DNA from: an uncultured Pelagibacteraceae bacterium
GTDB lineage: Bacteria > Pseudomonadota > Alphaproteobacteria > Pelagibacterales > Pelagibacteraceae
Direction of reading: 5' to 3'
Assembly (NCBI GenBank): GCA_902622795.1
Contig: CACNRD010000002.1
Coordinates: 39,190 to 103,189 of the forward strand
Length of the DNA stretch: 64,000 nucleotides
Positions 40,446-49,251 of this stretch are shown here, in pieces. The translations under genes and the position numbers were made by a program. Under the pieces are notes generated by a model. It was not told the origin of the DNA, searched no databases, and worked only from the letters and a program-made list of their open reading frames with translations. The stretch's first letter is position 1; each line of letters opens with the position of its first letter.

Positions 40446-42281
40446 GTGAGTTCTATATTAGGTATCTCAGCATTCTATCATGATAGTGCGGCATGTATTT
40501 TAAAAGATGGAAAAATAATTGCAGCAGCACAAGAAGAGAGGTTCACTAGAAAAAAACATGACTTTAGTTACCCTTATAATGCTATTGAGTTTACACTTAA
40601 TTTTGTAAATTTAAAACTAAGTGAGATAGATCAAATTGTTTTTTTTGAGAAACCTTTTTTAAAATTTGAGAGACTCTTGGAAACTTATGTAGCTTTTGCT
40701 CCAAGAGGATTTGTTTCTTTTAGTAAAGCTATGCCCTTATGGATTAAAGAAAAACTTTTTCAGAAAAATTTATTATTTAATAAACTTAAAGAACATGACA
40801 AAAACTATAAATCTGATGAAAATATTTTCTTTTCAGACCATCATTTAAGTCATGCAGCAAGCGCTTTTTTCCCTTCACCTTTTGAGGAGGCTATAGTCTT
40901 AACTGCTGATGGTGTGGGAGAATGGGCAACTACAACTGTTGCTATTGGAAATCGTAACAAATTAGATATTAAAAAAGAAATTCATTTTCCTCATTCACTT
41001 GGTTTATTGTATTCCGCTTTTACTTATTACTCCGGATTTAAAGTAAATAGTGGTGAGTATAAACTCATGGGTTTGGCACCTTATGGAAATCCTATTTATG
41101 AGGATAAGATAAATCAATTAGTCGATATTAAAGATGACGGAACTTTTAGATTAGATCAGAAATATTTTAATTATTCTACAGGATTAACTATGACTAGTAG
41201 TAAATTTCATGACTTGTTTGGTCAAGAGCCAAGAAATCCTAAACATCAGAAATTAACCCAGTTTCATATGGATATAGCTGCTTCAATACAAAAAGTTACT
41301 GAGGATATTATGATTAAATTATCAAAATCAATACGAAAAGAATACAATATAAAAAATTTATGTTTGGCTGGTGGAGTAGCATTAAATTGTGTTGCAAATG
41401 GTAAAATTTTAAAAGAAAAAATCTTTGATAATATTTGGGTACAGCCTGCAGCAGGTGATGCTGGTGGTTCATTAGGTGCGGCTTTAGCCTTATGGTATTT
41501 GGACCAAGGAAATGAAAGGAAAATTAATTCAAATGATGATATGAACGGCTCATATTTAGGTCCTGAGTTTACTCAAAATCAAATTGAAGAAGAACTTAAA
41601 TCATTAGGAGCTATATATGAAATAGTTGAATATGAAAAATTAATAAATCAAACATCAGAATATTTAAGTAACGAAAAAGCTATTGGATGGTTTCAAGGTA
41701 GAATGGAATTTGGACCTAGAGCTTTAGGAGGAAGGTCAATATTAGGCGATCCACGTTCTGAAAAAATGCAAAAAAACTTAAATTTAAAAGTAAAGTACCG
41801 AGAAAGCTTCAGACCTTTTGCACCATCAATTCTCAAAGAAGATTTATCAAAGTGGTTTGAACTAAATATTGAAAGTCCATATATGTTGCTAGTAGCTGAA
41901 ATTAATTCTAAAAAAAAAATAAAAATGACAGAAAAACAAAATCAACTTTTTGGAATAGATAAATTAAATATTAAGAGATCTGAAATACCAGCAGTGACAC
42001 ACGTTGATTATTCTGCCAGAATTCAAACTGTAACTCAAAAAAATAACAAACCTTATTATGATTTAATTTCAAAATTTAAAGAAAAAACTGGCTGTCCTGT
42101 AATTGTAAATACTTCATTTAATGTGAGAGGAGAACCGATAGTCAATTCTCCAAAAGATGCATTTAATTGCTTTATGGGTACAGAACTAGATTATTTAGTT
42201 ATCGGGAACTGTATATTAGATAAAAATAAGCAAAATTCTAAAATTAAAAAAGATTATAAAAATAAATTTGAGCTAGATTAA
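40446..42281 (+). CDS. NodU/CmcH/SxtI-family carbamoyltransferase
   Basis: A 611-residue protein from GTG 40446. The Kae1-like N-terminal half has ISAFYHDSAACILKDGKI, QEERFTRKKHD and the metal-binding DHHLSHAASAFFPSPF, then LTADGVGEWATT. The C-terminal half has GWFQGRMEFGPRALGGRSIL, YRESFRPFAPSIL and IVNTSFNVRGEPIVNSP. Such enzymes transfer a carbamoyl group from carbamoyl phosphate to a hydroxyl on sugars or natural products. The acceptor is unknown. It follows the SxtJ and SxtK-like genes with no spacing and overlaps a convergent SGNH hydrolase by 4 bp. Confidence 0.95.
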   Translation: MSSILGISAFYHDSAACILKDGKIIAAAQEERFTRKKHDFSYPYNAIEFTLNFVNLKLSEIDQIVFFEKPFLKFERLLETYVAFAPRGFVSFSKAMPLWIKEKLFQKNLLFNKLKEHDKNYKSDENIFFSDHHLSHAASAFFPSPFEEAIVLTADGVGEWATTTVAIGNRNKLDIKKEIHFPHSLGLLYSAFTYYSGFKVNSGEYKLMGLAPYGNPIYEDKINQLVDIKDDGTFRLDQKYFNYSTGLTMTSSKFHDLFGQEPRNPKHQKLTQFHMDIAASIQKVTEDIMIKLSKSIRKEYNIKNLCLAGGVALNCVANGKILKEKIFDNIWVQPAAGDAGGSLGAALALWYLDQGNERKINSNDDMNGSYLGPEFTQNQIEEELKSLGAIYEIVEYEKLINQTSEYLSNEKAIGWFQGRMEFGPRALGGRSILGDPRSEKMQKNLNLKVKYRESFRPFAPSILKEDLSKWFELNIESPYMLLVAEINSKKKIKMTEKQNQLFGIDKLNIKRSEIPAVTHVDYSARIQTVTQKNNKPYYDLISKFKEKTGCPVIVNTSFNVRGEPIVNSPKDAFNCFMGTELDYLVIGNCILDKNKQNSKIKKDYKNKFELD

Positions 42282-43312
42282 TTATCATTTAGAATAAATT
42301 TAAATTCGTTAAATATTATATTTGCAACTAAATTTGCTCCTTCAGGTGTAGTGTGAACCAAATCATATAAACTATTTTTTGTAAAATCTATTTTATTAAA
42401 TAAATCTATACAAAAAATTTTGTTTTTTTTACAATTTTTCATAATTATTTCTGAATATTGTTTTTCTTTGGAGTAGTAATTTATATCGTTTATTGAATAG
42501 ATTTCATTATTTATAATTTTATGTCTTTGAGTTCTTTGAGTTATGAAAATAGGTATTGAGTTATTTTTTTTAGTTAATTTAATTAATTTATCAAGTCTGT
42601 AATTGAGTTCTTTAATATTTTCATCATTAATTAAAAAAGATGTTTCAATCGGTTTATATTTAAGTTCTCTTATCTTGTGGCCAACATTCAAAACATCTTT
42701 CAAATAATATTTACGATATATTAAATAATAAGATTTATAAATAATTCCATTATTCTCTTTTAACCAATACTTTATTACTTGGAAGTAATTTAAATTTTTT
42801 GTACCACGATCGGATAATTGTCTTTCTTTAGAAAAATATTCGTTAAGTCCTATATAAAAAAAAATATATTTTGTTTTAAAATTTTCAAGTTTAGGGAACC
42901 AATTTTCAAAGTTCCAAATATGGCCATAAGTCGATTGACCATCTATACCTGCGTTTACTATATCAAAATTAAGGTTAGGATAAAAATTGTTAATCTTTGT
43001 TTCAAGTTGCTCTGACCACGTATCACCCGTTTCTAAATATCTTTCATCTGTAGTACTACCTCCTATGGTTAAAATATCAATTTCATTAATATTCTTTCTT
43101 AAACCTCTAAAACCGTATTTATCTTTTTTATAATTTATGATTCCATTGGGTTTATATAGATCATTTTTATATGAGTAATTCGCTGAACATAATAAGTATG
43201 TGCAATCTAATTTACTAGAAAAAAATTTGTTTCCAAAAATTAACTCAATTATAGATATCAACAATAAAAATATTAAAAAATTAATTAATAATATTTTTAT
43301 ATTTTTAAACAT
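42278..43312 (-). CDS. Membrane-anchored SGNH-hydrolase-fold protein
   Basis: A 344-residue protein with one N-terminal membrane helix (about 5-24) and then an SGNH core. The block I Ser lies in DILTIGGSTTDERY, the block III GLNEY replaces GxND, and block V DLVHTTPEGANLVA supplies the catalytic Asp-His pair. Such proteins deacetylate or acylate sugars on envelope polysaccharides. It runs convergently to the carbamoyltransferase with a 4-bp overlap, so it may modify the same product. Cys-rich residues near 37-43 are unexplained. Confidence 0.8.
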   Translation of the reverse strand: MFKNIKILLINFLIFLLLISIIELIFGNKFFSSKLDCTYLLCSANYSYKNDLYKPNGIINYKKDKYGFRGLRKNINEIDILTIGGSTTDERYLETGDTWSEQLETKINNFYPNLNFDIVNAGIDGQSTYGHIWNFENWFPKLENFKTKYIFFYIGLNEYFSKERQLSDRGTKNLNYFQVIKYWLKENNGIIYKSYYLIYRKYYLKDVLNVGHKIRELKYKPIETSFLINDENIKELNYRLDKLIKLTKKNNSIPIFITQRTQRHKIINNEIYSINDINYYSKEKQYSEIIMKNCKKNKIFCIDLFNKIDFTKNSLYDLVHTTPEGANLVANIIFNEFKFILNDN

Positions 43313-43559
43313 ATAATAAAATAAAGTTTTTTTGGTTATATCAAAATATTTTTTATTTAGAATTTAAATATGATTTATCAAAGATTAGTAAATATTTTTT
43401 ATTACTGAGGAAACCAATATTAATAAAAAATTAATTAATTTAATCCTTTTAGATTAAGATTTTTGTCTAATCAATATCCACTACTTACATTGGATGCATG
43501 ACTTCATAAAATTATTGAATATTAAATAACGTTGATATTGTAAACTAAATTAACAACTG
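43313..43559. other. AT-rich intergenic stretch between the SGNH gene and the tmRNA
   Basis: About 250 bp with many short ORF stops. I see no coding potential or convincing RNA. A weak hairpin (GATTAAGA/TCTAATC with one bulge) lies near 43452-43472. It must hold the SGNH promoter and the tmRNA 3' processing region. Confidence 0.5.
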
Positions 43560-43821
43560 AGTAGGGGCGTTCTGTTGCCAGGTGCCCCAAACCCCGTCTA
43601 CTTAATTAACAAAGTTAATTAGGCAGCAAGTGCGTAACTTTCGTTAGCAATTATAAATTAGCCCGTTACGGTGGAACAATCCCGAACGAAAGAATAGCCT
43701 TTAGACATTCGTCGAATCTAGTTCACCCCCATAAGTTGCAATGGTGGAGGTGGTGGGTACTGCCCCCACGTCCGCAATGGTTATTACGAAATTCGTTTAT
43801 CGTCGTAGTTGGAAAACCAAC
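43560..43821 (-). ncRNA. ssrA: Transfer-messenger RNA, permuted two-piece alphaproteobacterial type
   Basis: Read on the minus strand. The acceptor piece (about 43821-43742) has a T arm GTGGG-GGCAGTA-CCCAC and ends CACCTCC-A-CCA. After an 11-base spacer (43741-43731) the coding piece starts GGGGGTG at 43730, which pairs with CACCTCC over 7 bp. It continues with GATTCGACG, as in E. coli tmRNA. The tag frame (43648-43619) reads ANESYALAA then TAA. An 8-bp hairpin (43603-43621) and a GC-rich pseudoknot-like region (43561-43601) follow. Ends are estimates. tmRNA rescues stalled ribosomes with SmpB. Confidence 0.92.
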
Positions 43822-43863
43822 ATTATTAATATAAAAGGAATTACAATAGATTCAATAACAATC

Positions 43864-44811
43864 ATGAAACTTACAAAAGAACAAGCAGAAGAAATTAAAA
43901 ATCAACAATCTCAAAGAAATCAAACTAAAAGAGTTACAGTAAAAGAACTTGAAAGTGTCCTATACGAGGCAATTCCTGCCTTAGACCATGGTTTTGTTCG
44001 TGTAGTTGATTATATGGGGGATGATACTTCAATTGTTCAATCAGCAAGAGTCTCATATGGAAAAGGAACTAAACAAGTTTCAACTGATAAAGGATTAATC
44101 AAATATTTAATGAGGCATTGGCACAGCACTCCATTTGAGATGTGTGAAATAAAGTATCATATAAAGTTACCAATATTTATTGCTCGACAGTGGATTAGAC
44201 ACAGAACTGCTAATGTTAATGAATATTCTGCAAGATATTCCATTTTAGATAAAGAATTTTATCTACCTGCGCAAGAAAACTTAGCTGCTCAATCTACTAG
44301 CAACAGACAAGGTAGAGGAGATGTATTAGAGGGTAATCAAGCAGAGGAAGTTTTAGAACTTTTAAAAAGTGATGCTGAAAGAACTTACGACAATTATGAA
44401 ACAATGCTTAATGAAAGATTTGACGGCTCAACTATAGATGAAAATAAAAAAGGCTTAGCAAGGGAACTTGCAAGAATGAATTTAACTCTAAATACTTATA
44501 CCCAATGGTACTGGAAAACTGATTTATTAAACCTAATGAATTTCTTAAGATTAAGAGCTGACAGTCATGCACAATATGAAATAAGAGTTTACGCAGATAT
44601 AATGTTGGATACTTTAAAAAAATGGGTTCCTATAACTTATGAAGCTTTTATGGATTATAGAGTTGGGGGTACAGAAGTTTCAGCTAAAGGAAAATTAATT
44701 ATTCAAAAACTTATTAAAGGAGAAAATGTTGACGCAGATAGCTCAGGTCTTTCAAAAAGAGAGTGGAATGAGCTAATGATTGCCTTTGATCTTAAAGATA
44801 AGTTGATTTAA
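43864..44811 (+). CDS. thyX: Flavin-dependent thymidylate synthase
   Basis: A 315-residue protein from the ATG at 43864, giving [21 protein letters not shown] longer frame to 43741 would lie inside the tmRNA and is rejected. The ThyX signature [15 protein letters not shown] is present; flavin and dUMP motifs lie in [11 protein letters not shown] and [20 protein letters not shown]. ThyX methylates dUMP with FAD and methylene-THF, replacing ThyA. It is divergent from ssrA and overlaps the convergent mrp gene by 20 bp. Confidence 0.96.
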   Translation: MKLTKEQAEEIKNQQSQRNQTKRVTVKELESVLYEAIPALDHGFVRVVDYMGDDTSIVQSARVSYGKGTKQVSTDKGLIKYLMRHWHSTPFEMCEIKYHIKLPIFIARQWIRHRTANVNEYSARYSILDKEFYLPAQENLAAQSTSNRQGRGDVLEGNQAEEVLELLKSDAERTYDNYETMLNERFDGSTIDENKKGLARELARMNLTLNTYTQWYWKTDLLNLMNFLRLRADSHAQYEIRVYADIMLDTLKKWVPITYEAFMDYRVGGTEVSAKGKLIIQKLIKGENVDADSSGLSKREWNELMIAFDLKDKLI

Positions 44812-45616
44812 TTTTATTAGCAAAATCCAAATATATTTTTGAAATTTCATGATCTGGATTTGCCTCAACTAACGGTTTTCCTTCATCTGAAGTTTTCCCC
44901 ACTTCAGGATTAATTGGTATTTCACCTAAAAATTCTTTTTGAAATTCTTCGGCAGTTTTTTTAACACCTCCCTCCCCAAATATTTTATATTTTTTACCAT
45001 CATCTCCAATAAAAAAACTCATATTATCTACTAACCCCAAGATTTTTACCCCAAGTTTATCAAACATTTTAATACCTCTTTTGACATCTAAAAGAGCAAC
45101 TTCTTGTGGAGTTGAAACTATTATTGCGCCATCCATTTTTATTTCTTGTGAAAAAGTTAGTTGTGTATCTCCTGTGCCAGGTGGCATATCAACAATTATG
45201 AAATCCAAATCTTTCCAATTAACTTTTTGAGTAAAAGTTTTAATTGCACTTGTAACCATTGGGCCACGCCATATCATGGGTGTCTGCTGGTCAGCTAAGA
45301 AACCAATTGACATACATTGGATATCATACTTTACAATAGGTTCTAATTTTTGACCGTCACTTTTGGGTTTTTCGTTAATATTAAACATTTTTGGAATTGA
45401 GGGACCATAAATGTCCGCATCTAATAATCCTACTTTACATCCAACTTGTTTTAAGGCTAAAGCTAAATTTGTAGCAAAAGTAGATTTTCCAACTCCACCC
45501 TTTGCGCTTGAAATTGCTATTGTAAATTTAGTTCCTAATATTGGATTTTTTGTGAATTTTTTAGGCTCAAGCTTCTGTTTCATTGCGGCACTAAGTTCAG
45601 GCTTTTTCTCTGACAT
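44792..45616 (-). CDS. mrp: Mrp/ApbC family Fe-S carrier P-loop ATPase
   Basis: 274 residues from the ATG at 45616; a start at 45667 would touch the divergent hflK ATG and leave no regulatory space. The deviant Walker [41 protein letters not shown] and VDNMSFF are all present. The N-terminal DUF59 domain found in many Mrp proteins is missing, and the usual C-terminal CxxC is not seen after MSFF. It is likely a scaffold or carrier for Fe-S clusters. Confidence 0.92.
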   Translation of the reverse strand: MSEKKPELSAAMKQKLEPKKFTKNPILGTKFTIAISSAKGGVGKSTFATNLALALKQVGCKVGLLDADIYGPSIPKMFNINEKPKSDGQKLEPIVKYDIQCMSIGFLADQQTPMIWRGPMVTSAIKTFTQKVNWKDLDFIIVDMPPGTGDTQLTFSQEIKMDGAIIVSTPQEVALLDVKRGIKMFDKLGVKILGLVDNMSFFIGDDGKKYKIFGEGGVKKTAEEFQKEFLGEIPINPEVGKTSDEGKPLVEANPDHEISKIYLDFANKIKSTYL

Positions 45617-45667
45617 ACAACTATCATTACTTGTTTTTTGTAATAAAGACACTATATACTTTGACAT

Positions 45668-46771
45668 ATGTCAGATGATTTCAGAGGTAGAGGCGGTAGC
45701 CCATGGGGATCACCTCCAGGTGGAGGAAATAATAATGGATCAGGTAGAGGTCCAACACCTCCAAACATTGATGAAATCATAAAAGAGATTCAAGATAAAA
45801 TTAAAAAATTTTTACCTGGTGGAAAATCATCAGGTGGTAAATCTGTTGGACTAATATTATTAGTTTTAGCTTTTGTTTGGTTGGCAAGTGGACTTTATAG
45901 AGTTCTACCTGACGAACAAGGTGTTGTACTAAGATTTGGTAAGTTTATTAAAACTACTCAACCAGGTTTAAATTATCACATACCATTTCCAGTAGAAAAT
46001 GTACTTACACCTAAAGTTACAAAAGTTAACCGAATTGATATTGGTTTTAGATCTGAAAGAGATAGTGGTTTCTCAACAGGTGGTGGTGTTGCTGATGTTC
46101 CACAAGAAAGTTTAATGTTAACTGGAGATGAGAATATTGTGAACATAGATTTTTCTGTATTCTGGGTAATTAAAGATGCAGGAAATTTTTTATTTAAAAT
46201 TCAAGATCCAGAAGGAACAGTTAAAGCAGCTGCAGAAACAGCTATGAGAGAGGTTATAGCAAAAAGTGATATTCAACCAATTTTAACAGAGGGTAGATCT
46301 AAAATTGAGGTTGAAACACAAGAAATTATACAGAATATTTTAGATGATTACGAAAGTGGAATTCAAATTACACAAGTCCAAACCCAAAAAGCTGATCCAC
46401 CAGATCAAGTAATTGATGCGTTTAGAGATGTACAGGCTGCAAGAGCAGACATGGAAAGATCTAAAAATGAAGCTGAAGCTTACGCTAACGATGTTATCCC
46501 AAGAGCTAGAGGGGAAGGTCAAAAAATCTTGCAAGCTGCTGAAGCATATAAAAAAGAAGTTGTAGCAAAAGCAGAGGGTGAAGCCAGCAGGTTTGTATCT
46601 ATTTATAACGAGTATAAAAATGCAAAAGTAGTAACACAGGAAAGAATGTATCTGGAGACTATGGAAAAAGTATTAGCAGATATTGATAAAGTAATTATTG
46701 AAAAAAACGCAGGTTCAGGCGTGGTACCTTACTTACCTCTTCCTGAATTAAAAAAGAAAGCAACTAATTAA
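45668..46771 (+). CDS. hflK: HflK, membrane SPFH protein modulating FtsH
   Basis: A 367-residue protein. A Gly-rich N-terminus (residues 1-35) precedes one membrane helix (about 60-76), then the SPFH domain (about 80-270) with YRVLPDEQGVVLRFGKF and DVQAARADMERSKNEAEAYANDV. HflKC surround FtsH and limit its proteolysis. hflC starts with no gap. The ATG lies only 8 bp after a possible TATACT -10 box (45655-45660), so the mRNA may be nearly leaderless. Confidence 0.95.
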   Translation: MSDDFRGRGGSPWGSPPGGGNNNGSGRGPTPPNIDEIIKEIQDKIKKFLPGGKSSGGKSVGLILLVLAFVWLASGLYRVLPDEQGVVLRFGKFIKTTQPGLNYHIPFPVENVLTPKVTKVNRIDIGFRSERDSGFSTGGGVADVPQESLMLTGDENIVNIDFSVFWVIKDAGNFLFKIQDPEGTVKAAAETAMREVIAKSDIQPILTEGRSKIEVETQEIIQNILDDYESGIQITQVQTQKADPPDQVIDAFRDVQAARADMERSKNEAEAYANDVIPRARGEGQKILQAAEAYKKEVVAKAEGEASRFVSIYNEYKNAKVVTQERMYLETMEKVLADIDKVIIEKNAGSGVVPYLPLPELKKKATN

Positions 46772-47644
46772 ATGAAAGCTGGAAAAATTTTAGGTGGATT
46801 AATTATTGCAATAGGTGTTTTAGCTTTTTTATCTGTAATTATTGTTAAAGAAGTTAATCAGGCTATTATTCTTCAATTTGGAGATCCAAAAAGAATAATT
46901 ACCAAACCAGGTTTAAATTTTAAAATTCCATTCATTCAAAATGTTGTATATCTTGATAAAAGAATATTAAATTTAGATACCCCTCCCGAAGAAGTAATTG
47001 CTTCAGACCAAAAACGTTTAATTGTTGATGCCTTTGCAAGATTTAAAATTGTCGATCCTTTGCAGTTCTATATTTCTGTTGGGGATGAAAGAGTAGCACG
47101 ATCAAGATTGTCAACAATTATAAATTCAAGAATAAGAAATGTTTTAGGTCAAGAAGAACTACAAACATTACTTTCCCAAGACAGATCAAAACAAATGTCC
47201 TTAATTAAAGAGGGTGTGAATAATGAAGCTAAAAATTTTGGTATAACTATCGTTGATGTAAGAATAAAAAGAGCTGACCTTCCACAAGCAAATAGTGATG
47301 CAATTTATCGAAGGATGCAAACAGAGCGGGAAAGAGAAGCAAAAGAATTTAGAGCAAAAGGTGCAGAGATGGCAGTTACGATTACTTCAACTGCAGATAA
47401 AGAAGTTACAGTTATTTTAGCAGAGTCTCAAAAACAATCTGAGATTATGAAAGGGGAAGGCGATGGTTTAAGAAATAAAATCTTTGCTGATGCCTTTGGT
47501 CAAGATCCAGAATTTTTTGCGTTTTATAGAGCAATGCAGGCCTATGAAAAAGCATTGATTGGAGGAGAAACTTCTCTGATACTATCTCCTGATAGTGAAT
47601 TCTTCAAATTTTTTGGAAATATAAAACCTGAAATTCAACAATAA
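46772..47644 (+). CDS. hflC: HflC, membrane SPFH protein modulating FtsH
   Basis: A 290-residue SPFH protein with an N-terminal membrane helix (about 7-26), VNQAIILQFGDPKRIITKPGL, and the conserved DVRIKRADLPQANSDAIYRRM followed by the RAKGAE helix. It partners HflK and FtsH. It directly follows hflK and lies 8 bp before the DUF2065 gene, the usual alphaproteobacterial set leading to degP. Confidence 0.96.
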   Translation: MKAGKILGGLIIAIGVLAFLSVIIVKEVNQAIILQFGDPKRIITKPGLNFKIPFIQNVVYLDKRILNLDTPPEEVIASDQKRLIVDAFARFKIVDPLQFYISVGDERVARSRLSTIINSRIRNVLGQEELQTLLSQDRSKQMSLIKEGVNNEAKNFGITIVDVRIKRADLPQANSDAIYRRMQTEREREAKEFRAKGAEMAVTITSTADKEVTVILAESQKQSEIMKGEGDGLRNKIFADAFGQDPEFFAFYRAMQAYEKALIGGETSLILSPDSEFFKFFGNIKPEIQQ

Positions 47645-47652
47645 TTTTTTAA

Positions 47653-47838
47653 ATGAATGAGCTAGTCATAGCTTTTGGTTTATTCTTATTCATTGAGGGA
47701 ATTTTATATGCCATATTTCCAGCAAAAATGAAAAATATGTTAAAAAAATTAGAACTTCTAAAAGATAGTCAATTGAGAACAGGAGGACTAATCTTTGCAG
47801 TTATAGGATTTATAATTATTTATTATATAAAAAGTTAA
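47653..47838 (+). CDS. DUF2065 small membrane protein
   Basis: A 61-residue protein with two hydrophobic stretches (residues ~3-20 and 42-59) separated by a basic segment (PAKMKNMLKKLELLKDSQLRTGG). The sequence pattern LFLFIEGILYAIFPAKMK and LRTGGLIFAVIGFII matches DUF2065. Members often lie between hflC and the degP protease gene, as here, and nothing more is known of their function. Confidence 0.85.
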   Translation: MNELVIAFGLFLFIEGILYAIFPAKMKNMLKKLELLKDSQLRTGGLIFAVIGFIIIYYIKS

Positions 47839-47839
47839 A

Positions 47840-49249
47840 ATGAAAAAATTCAAAATTATATTTATAACTATAATTCTATCTTTTGGTTTTTTAACACAAT
47901 CTTACCCAAAACCTGTTCCGGAGTCTTTTGCTGATCTTGCAGAAAAGTTAATGCCATCTGTTGTAAATATTTCAACATCAACGACAGTAGTTACAAAATC
48001 AAATCCACTTCCATTTCAATTTCCTCCAGGATCGCCTTTTGGAGATATGTTTAAAGAGTTTGGAGATCCTCAAGAAAGACAATCGGCTGCATTAGGATCA
48101 GGTTTTATAATTGATGAAAAAGGAATAGTCATAACCAATAATCATGTAATCCAAGATGCTGACGACATAATTGTTAGAGTAAATGGTGATCAAGAATTTA
48201 AGGCGAAAGTTTTAGGTGCAGATCCACTAATGGATATAGCTGTTTTGCAGTTAGAAACTGATGAAAATTTTATACCTGTTTCTTTTGGTGACTCTGATAA
48301 AGCTAGAATAGGAGATTGGGTGATTGCAATTGGAAATCCTTTTGGTTTAGGGGGTACAGTTACAGCTGGAATTATTTCTGCAAGAAACAGATCAATTGGA
48401 CTATCTAGATATGAGGATTTTATTCAGACAGATGCTTCAATTAATTCAGGAAATTCTGGTGGTCCCTTATTTGATATGAAGGGAAATGTTATAGGAATTA
48501 ATACTGCAATTTTAGGTCGAAATGGTTCAATTGGTATTGGATTTTCAATTCCGTCAAACAGCGCTCAAATTGTAATTAATCAACTGATAGAATTTGGAGA
48601 AACTAAAAGAGGATGGTTGGGAGTAAGAATACAAGATGTTACTAAAGAAATTGCAGAGGTTGAAAAACTAGACAAACCAAGAGGTGCTTTAGTTGCAAGT
48701 GTTGCTGAAAACAGTCCATCAGAAAAAGCTGGAATAAAAGCTGGTGACATTATTTTAGAATTTAATGGGGAAAGAATTAATCAAATGAAAGAACTACCAG
48801 CGATTGTTGCTAGAACACAAGTTGGTAAGAATGTTGAAGTTAAAATATGGAGAGATAAAAAAGAAATTATAAAAAAAGTTCTACTTGGAAGACTTGAAAC
48901 ATCAGAAGATTTTAAAGTTAGTGAAAAACAAAAAGAAATAGATACTACTGGTCAAATAGAAGATTTAAAAATAACTGTAAGATCTCTTAACAAAGAAGAT
49001 ATAAAAAATCGTAAGCTGCCAAATCAAACTACTGGACTTGTGATCACGAGCATTCAAAATAACAGTCCTTTAGCTGGCTCAATTCAAGTGAATAGTATTA
49101 TTGTCGAGGCTCAAAAAGAAAGAATAAAATCTATTGATGATTTAAAAAAAATTACCAAGCAAGTTTTAAACTCAAATCAAAAAACAATATTGCTTTCAAT
49201 CTATAATAATCAAAATAAGAGAAGATATATTGGAATTAAGTTAGACTAA
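47840..49249 (+). CDS. degP: Periplasmic serine protease, DegP/HtrA family
   Basis: A 469-residue protein with a signal peptide (about 1-22). The trypsin-like domain has catalytic His in ITNNHVI, Asp in DPLMDIAVLQ and Ser in INSGNSGGPLFD. Two PDZ domains follow: the first near residues 260-350 (RGWLGVRIQDV, SPSEKAGIKAGDIILEFNG), the second near 375-465. It degrades or refolds envelope proteins. It sits 1 bp after the DUF2065 gene. Confidence 0.96.
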   Translation: MKKFKIIFITIILSFGFLTQSYPKPVPESFADLAEKLMPSVVNISTSTTVVTKSNPLPFQFPPGSPFGDMFKEFGDPQERQSAALGSGFIIDEKGIVITNNHVIQDADDIIVRVNGDQEFKAKVLGADPLMDIAVLQLETDENFIPVSFGDSDKARIGDWVIAIGNPFGLGGTVTAGIISARNRSIGLSRYEDFIQTDASINSGNSGGPLFDMKGNVIGINTAILGRNGSIGIGFSIPSNSAQIVINQLIEFGETKRGWLGVRIQDVTKEIAEVEKLDKPRGALVASVAENSPSEKAGIKAGDIILEFNGERINQMKELPAIVARTQVGKNVEVKIWRDKKEIIKKVLLGRLETSEDFKVSEKQKEIDTTGQIEDLKITVRSLNKEDIKNRKLPNQTTGLVITSIQNNSPLAGSIQVNSIIVEAQKERIKSIDDLKKITKQVLNSNQKTILLSIYNNQNKRRYIGIKLD

Positions 49250-49251
49250 TC

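Noticed and set aside
43741..43863. N-terminal extension of thyX beginning [14 protein letters not shown]
   Set aside because: It is the antisense of the tmRNA acceptor piece, a common false translation over tRNA-like genes; the ATG at 43864 starts the conserved protein.
39574..43864. Site-specific integration scar at ssrA
   Set aside because: I looked for a second copy of the tmRNA end near ppdK and for an integrase and saw neither.
45617..45667. 17-residue longer Mrp start
   Set aside because: It would put the start directly against the divergent hflK ATG and leave no promoter space; the ATG at 45616 gives a normal N-terminus.
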